Of a stretch of 64,000 nt of DNA, positions 8,168-17,732 are shown piece by piece. Position 1 is the first letter of the stretch. Each line of letters starts with the position of its first letter. This DNA comes from Synechocystis sp. LKSZ1. GTDB taxonomy: Bacteria; Cyanobacteriota; Cyanobacteriia; Cyanobacteriales; Microcystaceae. The notes beneath the pieces were generated by a model that made no database searches, was not told the origin of the DNA, and saw only the letters and a program-made list of their open reading frames with translations. The stretch lies in NCBI RefSeq assembly GCF_040436315.1, contig NZ_AP031572.1:2976001-3040000 (forward strand), written 5' to 3'. The position numbers and the translations under genes are program-made.

Positions 8168-8971
8168 ATGATTAACACCACGGCTATGACAACCCTCTGC
8201 CTCAAATTGTTTGGGGTAATTTTAGTGCTTTCCGTGCTTCTGGATTACACGACCCAAGTCTTCCCCTTTAATTTTGCCGATCCCCAATGGCAACTAACGG
8301 TTGTGACCAGCTTGGTGGAACGGGGACTGGTTCCCCTGGTAGGCATGGCCCTGATTCTGATTGCTTATTGGATGGATAGCATGGCACCGACGCCAGCGAA
8401 GGAGACCAGCCTCGATCTGAGATTAGCCGTCTACATTCTGGCTGTTTTACTAGGACTAATGTTTTTGCTACTGGTTCCCCTGCACCTTAATAACCTCAAC
8501 CAAGCCAAAACCGCTGCAATTCAGCAGATCGAACAGGGGGCCGGCCACGGAAAGGAACAAATCCAGCAGGTTCTGCTCCGCCTGGATGCCCTCTCTAAAA
8601 ATCCCGAAGTTCTGAGCCAACAGATTGCCCAGCAAACCCAAGTACTGGAAAGTGGCCAACTCAACGGCACACCCTTGAGTCCCCAGCAACTAGACTCCTT
8701 AAAAATGGAGCGCGACCAACTTAAGGGTCTACAACAAATGGCGAAAAATCCCGTGGCCCTCCAGCAAAAAATTGAGGAAATTAAAACCCAGTTGGAAAAA
8801 CAGGTACAGGAACGCCAGGATAAAGCCGCTGGAGAAGCCACCGGCCAGGCCCTTAAACAGGGCCTCCGCATTGGTCTCAGTAGCCTAATGTTAGCTGTAG
8901 CCTACGCCACCGTCGGGGCCCTGGGCCTCCGGACTGTTCTGGCCCGCCGAGGCGCTTCTCCCCAAGTCTAA
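8168..8971 (+). CDS. HpsJ-like membrane protein with coiled coil
   Basis: A 267-residue protein from ATG 8168; an in-frame ATG at 8186 is an alternative start. The order is: hydrophobic segment ([16 protein letters not shown]), second segment ([17 protein letters not shown]), third ([20 protein letters not shown]), then about 120 residues of Q/E/L-rich coiled coil, then a last hydrophobic stretch near the C-terminus. This layout resembles the HpsJ family named after hormogonium polysaccharide secretion genes in filamentous cyanobacteria, which also occurs in unicellular species where its role is unclear. It lies 25 bp upstream of nusB on the same strand. Confidence 0.55.
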   Translation: MINTTAMTTLCLKLFGVILVLSVLLDYTTQVFPFNFADPQWQLTVVTSLVERGLVPLVGMALILIAYWMDSMAPTPAKETSLDLRLAVYILAVLLGLMFLLLVPLHLNNLNQAKTAAIQQIEQGAGHGKEQIQQVLLRLDALSKNPEVLSQQIAQQTQVLESGQLNGTPLSPQQLDSLKMERDQLKGLQQMAKNPVALQQKIEEIKTQLEKQVQERQDKAAGEATGQALKQGLRIGLSSLMLAVAYATVGALGLRTVLARRGASPQV

Positions 8972-8996
8972 ATTCCTTTTTTGTTGCCTCCTTCTT

Positions 8997-9635
8997 ATGT
9001 CTATCCGCCAACAACCCCGACGTATTGCCCGTGAGTTGACCCTCCTCAGTCTGAGCCAACTCAAAAATAATCCTGACAAACTCGACCAGGAGGATATTAA
9101 CTCCCTCTTGTTGGCGGCGACGAGAACCCTGACGACGGAGGTTCACGAAATTCTAGAAACTGCTTCGGCCGAGGTGAACCGAGGCCATGAACGTCTTCTC
9201 AGCAGTGAAACCCGGAGTCCGTCTCTAGACAGTGCCAAAACCATGATCCGCGAGGCCCTAGAGCTAGCCCAAACGGCCATTAATCGCCTGGCCAGTGCGG
9301 TCGATTTTCCGGAAATGATGCAGTTGGCGAGTCAGTATGAAGTGCGTCAGTATGCCATTGAGTTGATTGGGACGGTTCAGCGGCGTGGGGCCGAAATTGA
9401 CCAGACCTTAGAACGAGCCATGGTAGATTGGCAGCTCAAGCGTCTGCCCCGTATTGACCGGGATATTCTACGCATGGCCCTGGCGGAAATGATGTTTCTG
9501 GAAATTCCCCAAAAAGTGGCTATTAACGAAGCGGTGGAATTGGCCAAACGCTACTCCGATGACGAGGGCTATCGCTTTATTAATGGCGTTCTGCGTCGCG
9601 TCAGTAATCAACTGGCAGAATCGCCTGGACGGTAA
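8997..9635 (+). CDS. nusB: Transcription antitermination factor NusB
   Basis: A 212-residue protein that binds boxA RNA with ribosomal protein S10 in antitermination complexes on rRNA operons. The conserved core is in the C-terminal half: [34 protein letters not shown] and FINGVLRRV. It is longer than the about 140-residue enterobacterial protein. The additional residues (about 25-110) form a predicted helical insertion typical of cyanobacterial NusB. No neighbouring gene suggests a further role. Confidence 0.92.
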   Translation: MSIRQQPRRIARELTLLSLSQLKNNPDKLDQEDINSLLLAATRTLTTEVHEILETASAEVNRGHERLLSSETRSPSLDSAKTMIREALELAQTAINRLASAVDFPEMMQLASQYEVRQYAIELIGTVQRRGAEIDQTLERAMVDWQLKRLPRIDRDILRMALAEMMFLEIPQKVAINEAVELAKRYSDDEGYRFINGVLRRVSNQLAESPGR

Positions 9636-9662
9636 CTTATTGGGGATGAGTTAGAGCCTTTG

Positions 9663-9684
9663 TCGGCCCCAGGGACAGGGCCGA
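9663..9684. terminator. Hairpin between convergent nusB and futA
   Basis: TCGGCCC at 9663-9669 pairs with GGGCCGA at 9678-9684, a perfect 7-bp stem with an 8-nt loop. It lacks a strong T-tract on either strand. Its position between two convergent genes fits a bidirectional terminator. Confidence 0.4.
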
Positions 9685-9699
9685 AGATTACACAGCGGT

Positions 9700-10755
9700 C
9701 TATTTCCAACCAGTTTGGTCAGTAATCTGGAGGGCCCGAGCCAGATTAGGCCCGTAGCTGGCTATGCTGGTTTTACTTTCCTTGAAGGTTCCCATACTCT
9801 TCACCGTTGCCGATAAGGGCGTTCCCGCAACAACGGGGTATTCATTGTTGGCCTGGGCGAAGAAGGCCTGGGCCTTAGGACTAGCTAAATATTCCAGGAA
9901 TTTAATGCCTGCGGCTTTATTGGGAGCTGTGGCCACGAGGCCGCCACCACTGATATTGATATGGGTACCCCCGCCAGCTTGATCTGGGAAAATAACCCCC
10001 ACTTTGTTGAAGACCTCTTGCTTCTTAGGGTCTTTGTTCGTAGCCAGATTTGCCACGTAGTAGGTATTGACAATCGCCAGATCCGCAACCCCCGCCGCGA
10101 CGGCTTCAATTTGAGCGGTATCGTTACCCTGGGGCGGACGAGCAAAGTTAGCCACCAGGCCCTTGCTCCAGTTGGTGGCGGCTGGTGCCCCTTGATTAAC
10201 AATCATCCAGGCGACGAGGGATTGATTATAGATGTTATTCCCCGGCCGGCTAATCACCTTGCCTTTCCATTGGGGTTTAGTGAGATCCGCATAGGTTTTA
10301 ACTTGGTTGGGCTTGACCTTGCTTTTGTTATAAACAATGACCCGAGCCCGTTTACTGAAGCCAAACCAACGCCCCTGGGGATCCCGGAGGTTGGCCGGAA
10401 TTTTAGACTGTAACGTTTTAGAATTGACGGTAGCAAAAATACCTTCTTGATTAGCCCGCCATAGACGCCCTGCATCAGCAGTGAGCAGAACATCGGCTGG
10501 GCTATTTTTTCCTTCACTCTTGATGCGGACAATCAGGGGGTCGGGTTCCCCTTCAATGACATTGACTTTAATTCCTGTTTGGCGAGTAAACTCGTCGTAG
10601 AGTTGCTTATCAGTGTTGTAGTGGCGAGAAGAATAAATATTAACCTCTTGTCCCTGGGCAAACAGAGCAGGGATTTCGGCAAATTGACTACCGGTAATCA
10701 CGAGAGCGGCGATGCCTGTTCCCAGGAGGCCACGTCGAGTCCATGAATGATTCAT
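9700..10755 (-). CDS. futA: Ferric iron ABC transporter substrate-binding protein, FutA type
   Basis: A 351-residue periplasmic binding protein that captures Fe(III) for a FutABC-type importer. The N-terminus has a Tat-like signal, RRGLLGTGIAALVITGS, ending near LFAQG. The mature start, VNIYSSRHYNTDKQLYDEF, and the segment IVNTYYVANL supply the tyrosines and histidine used for iron binding in FutA/IdiA proteins. The permease and ATPase genes are not adjacent, which is common in cyanobacteria. A weak Fur-like sequence lies about 90 bp upstream. FutA1 and FutA2 cannot be told apart here. Confidence 0.9.
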   Translation of the reverse strand: MNHSWTRRGLLGTGIAALVITGSQFAEIPALFAQGQEVNIYSSRHYNTDKQLYDEFTRQTGIKVNVIEGEPDPLIVRIKSEGKNSPADVLLTADAGRLWRANQEGIFATVNSKTLQSKIPANLRDPQGRWFGFSKRARVIVYNKSKVKPNQVKTYADLTKPQWKGKVISRPGNNIYNQSLVAWMIVNQGAPAATNWSKGLVANFARPPQGNDTAQIEAVAAGVADLAIVNTYYVANLATNKDPKKQEVFNKVGVIFPDQAGGGTHINISGGGLVATAPNKAAGIKFLEYLASPKAQAFFAQANNEYPVVAGTPLSATVKSMGTFKESKTSIASYGPNLARALQITDQTGWK

Positions 10756-10844
10756 TTTGAACGGTTATATAGAACTAAAGGACAAGGAAAGAGACGATCA
10801 GAGTATTGCTGACGTTTTATCCCCGGAGTAAATCTTATCTTTAT

Positions 10845-10863
10845 TGATAATTGATTGCAATAT
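10845..10863. promoter_or_regulatory. Weak Fur-box-like sequence upstream of futA
   Basis: GATAATTGATTGCAATATT shares its first half with the Fur consensus but matches poorly in the second. It lies in the divergent promoter region of an iron-uptake gene, where Fur control is expected. Confidence 0.25.
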
Positions 10864-11009
10864 TATTGCTAATTCTTCTCAGTCTTCTGGGATGTTCTAT
10901 TCCTTATCTTCAGCAGTGCAGTCCAGTAAGCGCTAGTTTAGAAGGCTTGAAATCTACGGCTGGGCTCGACTTCTTCTATGATGGAAATCGTTATTTCTTC
11001 TGCAGGGTT

Positions 11010-11171
11010 ATGGATTCAGGCAAAATTGTGGCGATTATCACCGGGGCGATTTCCATTGCGCTGGCCCTAGCCTATTTGGTTTTGGTGCAAATCTTGGACT
11101 TTCGGGGGGAAATGCTCCCGGCCCCCATCGATGAATTAGGTTGGTTAGGAGTACTTTGGGGCCTGGGCTAG
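11010..11171 (+). CDS. Small membrane protein, conserved-looking, unknown function
   Basis: A 53-residue product from ATG 11010 (MDSGKIVAIITGAISIALAL): one hydrophobic helix of about 20 residues, then LDFRGEMLPAPIDELG and a short tail. A longer frame exists from 10851, but its first 50 residues look like translated promoter DNA, so I prefer the internal start, preceded by CAGGG. It ends 15 bp before the sbcC start and is probably co-transcribed with it. I cannot assign a function. Confidence 0.55.
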   Translation: MDSGKIVAIITGAISIALALAYLVLVQILDFRGEMLPAPIDELGWLGVLWGLG

Positions 11172-11186
11172 GAGGCCGATCATGCC

Positions 11187-14100
11187 ATGATTCCCCAATC
11201 TCTGAGCTTGACTAATTTTTTAAGCTATCATCAAGCCCATCTCGATTTTCGAGGCCTGCATACGGCCTGTATCTGCGGGGCCAATGGGGCGGGTAAGTCT
11301 TCCTTGCTAGAAGCCATCACCTGGGTCATCTGGGGCCAGAGTCGGGCCGCCAGTGAGGATGATGTCCTCCATAGCGGAACAGACTTTGTGCGGGTTGATT
11401 TTGTCTTTATTAGTAACCATCAGACCTACAAAATTATTCGCAGTCGCCATCGGGGCAAAGGGACAGGGCTGGATTTTCAGATCGCCGATGGCTCAGGGTT
11501 TCGACCCTTATCCGGCAAAGGTGTTAAGGCAACCCAAGTCATTATTATTAATACGTTAAAGTTAGACTACGACACCTTTATTAATTCCGCCTATCTGCGC
11601 CAGGGCCGGGCCGATGAGTTCATGCTCCGCCGTCCTGCGGAACGCAAACAAATCCTGGCTGACCTGCTCAAGCTAGACCAGTACGAAGTTCTGGCGGAAC
11701 GGGCCAAGGATATTGCTAAGCAGGAAAAGGCTAAAGCCGATCTGCTAGACCAGGCCTTGCAAAGTTTACAGCAAAAGCTTGATCAGCGAGAGGAAATTCA
11801 GGCCCTGCAACAATCTCTGCTCCAGGAAATTGAAGCACTCCAGCAGACCCAGGCCCAGGAAGAATGGCAACTCCAGCAATTACAGGTGAGCCAAAACCAA
11901 CGCCGTAGTTGGCAACAGCAATGGGAGTGGCAAGAAAATCAGTCTAAAATCCTGGCCCAAGACCTCCACCGTTTTCAGCAGGAACAGACTTCCCTCACTG
12001 AACAATGCCACCAACTCCAGCAACTCGTGGCCCAGCGGACTGAGATCGAGGCCAACTACCAGGCCTTTTTGGCCCTACAGCAACAAGAAGAAACCCTAGC
12101 AGCCCAGTTCCAAGCCGATCAAGCGGCACGGCAGACCTATCAGGCCCTGCAGCAGCAACTTCAGCACCAGGAAAATGAGCTCCAGCGCCAACTGGCCCAA
12201 CAACAACTCCGCCTCGACCATCTGCACCAGCAAGAACAGGAACTCCTGCCGATTTTGAGCCAAGAAGCCGAGATTCGGCAGGGCCTCGAACGTTTAGAAG
12301 CCGCCAAACAGGCCCTCCAGGCTTTAGATCAACTCCAGCATCGTGTCGCTCCCCTCCTCCAACGTCGCTATACTCTCCAAGCGGAGCTAGAACGGATCGT
12401 CGCCCAACACCAGGCCAAATTAGAACAACGGCAACTCCTGGCCCTGGAACTCCAACGACAAATGGAGCGGATTCCCCAACAACGACGGAATTTTCAGGCC
12501 CTAGACCAACAAATTCAAGACTTAAAAAAACGTCAAAATTATCAAAAACGGGTCGGAGAAAAGGGCCAGGAACGCCGCCATTTTCAGGAGCGTCTCCAGG
12601 AACACCAACGCCTCTGTGAAAAACAACTGCTGGAACTGGGGCAGAAACTGACCCTCCTCGACGTACCCGATGCTCTCTGTCCTCTGTGTGAACAGCATTT
12701 GGATGGCCATTACCATCAACAAGTCCTGCAAAAAACCCAGCACCAACAGCAGGAACTCCAGGAACAGATTTGGATTTTAAAGGCCCAGATTGCCGTTTGT
12801 GAGCGGGAGTTACAGGTTTTGCGCGGGGAATACGGTGAAATCCAAAAGGAATTACAGCCCCTCGACAAATTGCAACAACAGTATGGCCAACTGGAGGCGG
12901 AACTGGAAAGGAGCGGCGAAAGCCATGACCAACTCCAGCAGTTGCGGCAGGAGATTCAGCAATTAGAAACCGCTCTCCACCAGCAAACCCTTGCCCCCGA
13001 CCTCCAGGCCGAATTGGTAGCCCTCGACCAAGAACTCCAGGCCTTAAACTACGATGAACAGACCCACGCCTTGGCCCGAGCCGAGGTGGAACGCTGGCGC
13101 AAAAGCGAAATTCGACGCGCCCATTTGCAGGAGGCCCAACGCAAACAGCAGAGTTATCAGCAGGAACGACCGGGACTTCTCGCCCAATGCCAGGCCCTCC
13201 AACAATCCCTCACCCAATTACCCCAGTCATCGGAGTTCAGCCAGGCCCTGCGGCAAGCCGAACAGCAAATCCAAGACCTGGGCTACGACCGTTCCCAACA
13301 TCAGCAAGTTCTGCAACAGCTACGGCACCAACAACCCAGTCAACTGCAATACCAATCCCTCCAGCAGGCCCAGGAACAACTCCCCCAAGTCCAGGAGCGC
13401 CTCGCCCAGGCTGAACAACGTCTAGCCGAGTATCGAAGCCAGCAGATGCAAATTCAAGGGGAATTGGAGCGCATTCAAGCCCAGATTAACCACTACGCCG
13501 ACCATGAGGGCCAGATCCAGGCCCTAGAAAAAAGTATCCAACAGCGTCGCCAATCCCTGGATCAGCACCTGGCCCGCAAGGGGGGCTACGACCAGCAATT
13601 ACAGCAACTGGAAACCCTCCAGGTCGATTATCAAGAGGCCCAGCGACAATTACAACAGGCCAAGAAACAAGAAGGCATTTATAAAGAATTGGCCCAGGCC
13701 TTTGGTAAAAATGGCATTCAGGCCTTGATGATCGAAAATATTTTGCCCCAACTTGAGGCCGAAACCAACCATATCTTAGCCCGCTTAACTGGCAACCAAT
13801 TTCACCTCCAGTTCGTGACCCAAAAGGCCAGCAAGAGCGGCTCCAAGCGCAAAGGGCCAAAAATGATCGACACCCTGGATATTCTCATTGCCGATCCCCA
13901 GGGAACCCGGGCCTACGAAACCTACTCCGGGGGCGAGGCCTTTCGCATTAACTTTTCCATTCGCTTGGCCCTGGCCCGTCTCCTGGCCCAACGGGCCGGT
14001 ACCGCCTTACAGCTATTGATTATTGATGAGGGTTTTGGCACTCAGGATAGCGAGGGCTGTTCCCGCCTTGTGGCTGCCATTAATGCCATCGCCGCCGATT

Positions 14101-14210
14101 TTGCCTGCATTTTAGCCGTGACCCACATGCCTCAATTTAAGGAATCCTTCCAACAGCGCATTGAAGTCCACAAATCCAATCAGGGCTCTAGTCTTCAGGT
14201 GATTAGCTAA
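11187..14210 (+). CDS. sbcC: SbcC/Rad50-like ATPase of the SbcCD nuclease
   Basis: A 1007-residue SMC-like ATPase that works with the SbcD nuclease on hairpins and DNA ends. The N-terminal head has Walker A GANGAGKSSLLEAITW. Two very long glutamine-rich coiled coils follow (about residues 160-490 and 520-840). They are separated by a zinc hook, CPLC, near residue 498, at the centre of the protein as expected. The C-terminal head has the signature YSGGEAFRINFSIRLALARL and Walker B LLIIDEGFGTQDSEG. The length fits the family. The likely partner gene sbcD is about 28 kb away on the other strand rather than in an operon. Confidence 0.93.
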   Translation: MIPQSLSLTNFLSYHQAHLDFRGLHTACICGANGAGKSSLLEAITWVIWGQSRAASEDDVLHSGTDFVRVDFVFISNHQTYKIIRSRHRGKGTGLDFQIADGSGFRPLSGKGVKATQVIIINTLKLDYDTFINSAYLRQGRADEFMLRRPAERKQILADLLKLDQYEVLAERAKDIAKQEKAKADLLDQALQSLQQKLDQREEIQALQQSLLQEIEALQQTQAQEEWQLQQLQVSQNQRRSWQQQWEWQENQSKILAQDLHRFQQEQTSLTEQCHQLQQLVAQRTEIEANYQAFLALQQQEETLAAQFQADQAARQTYQALQQQLQHQENELQRQLAQQQLRLDHLHQQEQELLPILSQEAEIRQGLERLEAAKQALQALDQLQHRVAPLLQRRYTLQAELERIVAQHQAKLEQRQLLALELQRQMERIPQQRRNFQALDQQIQDLKKRQNYQKRVGEKGQERRHFQERLQEHQRLCEKQLLELGQKLTLLDVPDALCPLCEQHLDGHYHQQVLQKTQHQQQELQEQIWILKAQIAVCERELQVLRGEYGEIQKELQPLDKLQQQYGQLEAELERSGESHDQLQQLRQEIQQLETALHQQTLAPDLQAELVALDQELQALNYDEQTHALARAEVERWRKSEIRRAHLQEAQRKQQSYQQERPGLLAQCQALQQSLTQLPQSSEFSQALRQAEQQIQDLGYDRSQHQQVLQQLRHQQPSQLQYQSLQQAQEQLPQVQERLAQAEQRLAEYRSQQMQIQGELERIQAQINHYADHEGQIQALEKSIQQRRQSLDQHLARKGGYDQQLQQLETLQVDYQEAQRQLQQAKKQEGIYKELAQAFGKNGIQALMIENILPQLEAETNHILARLTGNQFHLQFVTQKASKSGSKRKGPKMIDTLDILIADPQGTRAYETYSGGEAFRINFSIRLALARLLAQRAGTALQLLIIDEGFGTQDSEGCSRLVAAINAIAADFACILAVTHMPQFKESFQQRIEVHKSNQGSSLQVIS

Positions 14211-14217
14211 GAGAAAA

Positions 14218-14246
14218 GCCGGACAGACTCTTCAGTCTTATCCGGC
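14218..14246 (-). terminator. Terminator downstream of the HLIP gene
   Basis: On the minus strand GCCGGA and AGACT pair with AGTCT and TCCGGC (two stem blocks with a small internal mismatch, GAAG loop), followed by TTTTCTC. It ends the minus-strand HLIP transcript and may also slow rightward transcription from sbcC. Confidence 0.6.
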
Positions 14247-14296
14247 CGCGTCTTGAGATTGACGGAGGTTACAAACCTAATTAACTGGGAGAAATT

Positions 14297-14443
14297 TTAG
14301 AGAATACCGAAGAAGTGCAGTACACCCTGACCCGAAACGAGTTCGAGGATTAAAGCAGCGGAGAAACCGATCATGGCCAGGCGGCCGTTCCAGTTTTCTG
14401 CGAAGGTGGTAAAGCCGAATTTGCCGTTAGTTTCGTTGTTCAT
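14297..14443 (-). CDS. hli: High-light-inducible protein (one-helix chlorophyll-binding protein)
   Basis: A 48-residue thylakoid membrane protein of the HLIP/SCP family, which protects photosystem assembly and chlorophyll under stress. The sequence carries the chlorophyll-binding motif [13 protein letters not shown] (residues 15-27) in the single transmembrane helix, then [18 protein letters not shown], the typical cyanobacterial ending. The start is ATG 14443 and the stop is at 14297. It stands alone between sbcC and csaB with its own terminator downstream. The paralogue (HliA, HliB or other) cannot be fixed from this sequence. Confidence 0.93.
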   Translation of the reverse strand: MNNETNGKFGFTTFAENWNGRLAMIGFSAALILELVSGQGVLHFFGIL

Positions 14444-14574
14444 AGCTCTAAGAAAGTAAGATTACGATCCGCAAGGGGTAATGTAAATAAATGTAACAGT
14501 CTATTGTCAAAAGCGCAAGGGTATGGAGATGAAGATTTGCTTATCAGAACCATTACCTGGGTTACGCTGGGGAT

Positions 14575-15615
14575 TTAATTGGCACAGAGACGGGTCAAGA
14601 GCGTTCGGTGTTCAGTGGCCTGTTGCCGGAGATTTTGGCGCTCTTCTTGGCTGAGGGCCTGATTGTCCTGGAAATAGGCCTGCCAAGTTTCGCTGATTAC
14701 CAGGGCATCGGTGGGTAGGGTCTGGAGTTCCCATCCCGGTAGGCCCACATCCTGCATCAACTGCTTTACCTTGGGGTCGTAGCTGAGGGCAAAGCAGGGA
14801 CTACCCATGGCGGCGGCCATAATCAAGCTGTGCAGACGCATACCAATGGTCAAGCGAACTCCCTGAAACAGGGCCATTAATTCTCGGGGGTCTTCACGGT
14901 AAACAATTTGATAATTTCCGGGTAGATGGCGGGTCAATGCTTCGGCCATGGCCCAATCCTGGGATTTTTGGAAGGGAACCAGGCAGATATGGGCCTGGGT
15001 AGCGTTTTGAAAATCTCGCAGTGCTTCTCCTAGGCATTGCAGGCGTTCCGGCGTCAGAGAAGGATGGCGACGCAAATTCACCGCCACGCGATTCTCTGGT
15101 AGGGCCAGCGAGCCATCTCCCGGTTTGGCCTGCAAGGCCCAGACGGGATCCGGTGCCAAGAGGGCCGGAATATGCCATTGTTTGAGCAAAGCAGCGGAGG
15201 CCTGGTCTCGCACGCTCACCTCAGAACACCGTCCCAACACCCACCGGGTTAACCAGCATGTCCAGGGCCGACGGAGAGGGCCAATCCCCTGGCCCCAGGC
15301 CAGTGTTTGCAAACCAAGGCTTTGGGCCAGGGCCATTAAGCCAGCATAGTAGAGGGGACTCGTCCAACTGGTGGCATCCTGCATCAAACTCCCCCCGCCC
15401 CAAATGAAGAGATCGGCTCGGCGCAATTGTTGCCAAATTTCTGGCCAGGCCCGAGCCGGACAAGCCTCTACACCGTAGCGTTCCTGGGTCAGAGCCGGGT
15501 TGGCCGACAGTACAACCGGTGTGACGTTAGCAGGCAGCATCTGTAAAAGCGTTACTAATAGGGCCTCATCGCCGCCATTGCCTTGGCCATAGTAGCCACA
15601 AATCATCGCCCGCAT
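14575..15615 (-). CDS. csaB: Polysaccharide pyruvyl transferase CsaB
   Basis: A 346-residue enzyme that adds pyruvate ketals to cell-wall polysaccharide, in other bacteria a receptor for SLH-domain proteins. Motifs are ICGYYGQGNGGDEALL at the N-terminus, IWGGGSLMQDATS near residue 72 and the C-terminal block GVRLTIGMRLHSLIMAAAMG, typical of this family. The length is normal. The window also encodes an SLH-containing porin, so a link through wall anchoring is possible but not shown. Confidence 0.85.
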   Translation of the reverse strand: MRAMICGYYGQGNGGDEALLVTLLQMLPANVTPVVLSANPALTQERYGVEACPARAWPEIWQQLRRADLFIWGGGSLMQDATSWTSPLYYAGLMALAQSLGLQTLAWGQGIGPLRRPWTCWLTRWVLGRCSEVSVRDQASAALLKQWHIPALLAPDPVWALQAKPGDGSLALPENRVAVNLRRHPSLTPERLQCLGEALRDFQNATQAHICLVPFQKSQDWAMAEALTRHLPGNYQIVYREDPRELMALFQGVRLTIGMRLHSLIMAAAMGSPCFALSYDPKVKQLMQDVGLPGWELQTLPTDALVISETWQAYFQDNQALSQEERQNLRQQATEHRTLLTRLCAN

Positions 15616-15656
15616 CGGCCGTCTCCTAGAGATGGTTTAAGATTGTGAACTTAATT

Positions 15657-15680
15657 AAAAACCCCCCTTAAGGAGGGGGG
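15657..15680 (-). terminator. Rho-independent terminator of the ferredoxin gene
   Basis: On the minus strand CCCCCCT pairs with AGGGGGG around a 5-nt loop, followed directly by TTTTT. It lies 24 bp beyond the ferredoxin stop. Confidence 0.8.
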
Positions 15681-15703
15681 CCAGGTATAAAACCCAATGC
15701 AAT

Positions 15704-16445
<742 letters not shown>

Positions 16446-17438
16446 ATGACTCTCCAGTCCCCCCTCGTCGTTGGCATTATTGGTACGGGCTTTGCGGCCA
16501 AACGTCGCGCCGAGGCCTTTCAAGCCGATGCCCGCAGTGTTCTACGCTGTGTAGCCGGCCATACCGCCGCTAACACCGAAGCTTTTAGCCAAGTCTTTCA
16601 GGTTTCCATGGCCTCGTCATGGCAGGCCTTGGTTGAACAACCGGATCTAGATCTAGTGGTGATTGCCAGCATGAATCAAGACCACGGTGCCATGGTGCAA
16701 GCGGCTCTCTCCGCTGGTAAACACGTCATTGTGGAATATCCCCTCGCTTTAGACTACCCCACGGGCCGGGCCCTGGTCGATCTTGCTAAAGCTCAAGATA
16801 AGCTTTTACACATCGAACACATTGAACTGCTGGGAGGCGTCCACCAGGCCCTCCGGCGCTATCTCCCTGAAATTGGCACTGTATTTTCCGCTCGCTACGC
16901 AACGGTCATGCCCCAACAGCCGGCCCCCCGTCGTTGGACTTACCATCGAGAACAATTTGGGTTTCCCCTAATAGCGGCCCTATCTCGGCTCCATCGCCTC
17001 ACGAATTTATTTGGCCCAGTGCAAAGGGTCGCCTGTCAAACCCGTTTCTGGCCAGCGGCAACGCCGGATTACTTCCAGGCCTGTTTGTGCCAGGCCCAAC
17101 TGCAATTTGAGAACGGGATTTTAGCCGAAGTCGTTTATGGCAAGGGGGAGGTCTTTCACCACAGCGACCGGCGTTTTCTGGTTGAAGGAGAACAAGGCGC
17201 CTTGGTCTTTGACGGGGAAGAAGGGGTTTTAATCCGAGGAGAAACCACCCAGACCCTAGAAGTAGGAAGCCGCCGGGGCCTCTTTGCCCAAGATACTCGT
17301 ATGGTTTTGGATTATCTATACGAAGGAACCCCCCTCTACGTTCGTCCCGAAGAGAGTTTGTATGCGTTAAAGGTTGCCGAAGCCGCTCGACAGTCAACCG
17401 TAACGGGTTGCTCTCAAGAGATAGCTGAGATTAATTAG
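16446..17438 (+). CDS. bvdR: Biliverdin reductase
   Basis: A 330-residue NAD(P)H-dependent oxidoreductase that converts biliverdin to bilirubin; in Synechocystis its loss affects phycobilisomes. The Rossmann motif GIIGTGFAAKRRAEAF is at the N-terminus. The GFO/IDH/MocA-type segment GKHVIVEYPLALDY and the later EHIELLGG and WTYHREQFGFPL resemble cyanobacterial BvdR. I chose ATG 16446 over the in-frame TTG at 16407 because the Rossmann strand then begins in the normal place. Other GFO/IDH-family oxidoreductases are the alternative. Confidence 0.78.
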   Translation: MTLQSPLVVGIIGTGFAAKRRAEAFQADARSVLRCVAGHTAANTEAFSQVFQVSMASSWQALVEQPDLDLVVIASMNQDHGAMVQAALSAGKHVIVEYPLALDYPTGRALVDLAKAQDKLLHIEHIELLGGVHQALRRYLPEIGTVFSARYATVMPQQPAPRRWTYHREQFGFPLIAALSRLHRLTNLFGPVQRVACQTRFWPAATPDYFQACLCQAQLQFENGILAEVVYGKGEVFHHSDRRFLVEGEQGALVFDGEEGVLIRGETTQTLEVGSRRGLFAQDTRMVLDYLYEGTPLYVRPEESLYALKVAEAARQSTVTGCSQEIAEIN

Positions 17439-17488
17439 CAATTAACTGACTAGGTTGATCTATAACAATCTTTTACCCATTTTGGCTC

Positions 17489-17519
17489 CGAGGTTTGGCA
17501 ACTGGGTCTCCAAACCTCG
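17489..17519. terminator. Strong hairpin between bvdR and the porin gene
   Basis: CGAGGTTTGG at 17489-17498 pairs perfectly with CCAAACCTCG at 17510-17519 (10 bp, 11-nt loop). It lies 50 bp after bvdR and lacks a T-tract, so it is either a non-canonical terminator or a leader/3'-end stability element. Confidence 0.45.
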
Positions 17520-17656
17520 ATTACATCACAGGTTCTTCCTCTACTCTCCTCATGACAAGTTTTCAGCGAATAGGCATCAATAGAGCTTGATTAATTAAGT
17601 CCATAACCTTGAGACAAGCCAATGGCAATCGGCTTCAGCCAGTAAGGAGAGAAATT

Positions 17657-17690
17657 TATAGCTTTTTGTCAATGGCACTTGTAAGCTATA
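17657..17690. promoter_or_regulatory. Inverted repeat in the porin leader
   Basis: TATAGCTT at 17657-17664 and AAGCTATA at 17683-17690 are perfect inverted repeats 18 bp apart, 43 bp upstream of the chosen porin start. They could be an operator or a leader hairpin. Confidence 0.4.
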
Positions 17691-17732
17691 GAAATGAGAA
17701 TTACTTGTAATAGTGAGGAGTGCTATAGCCGT

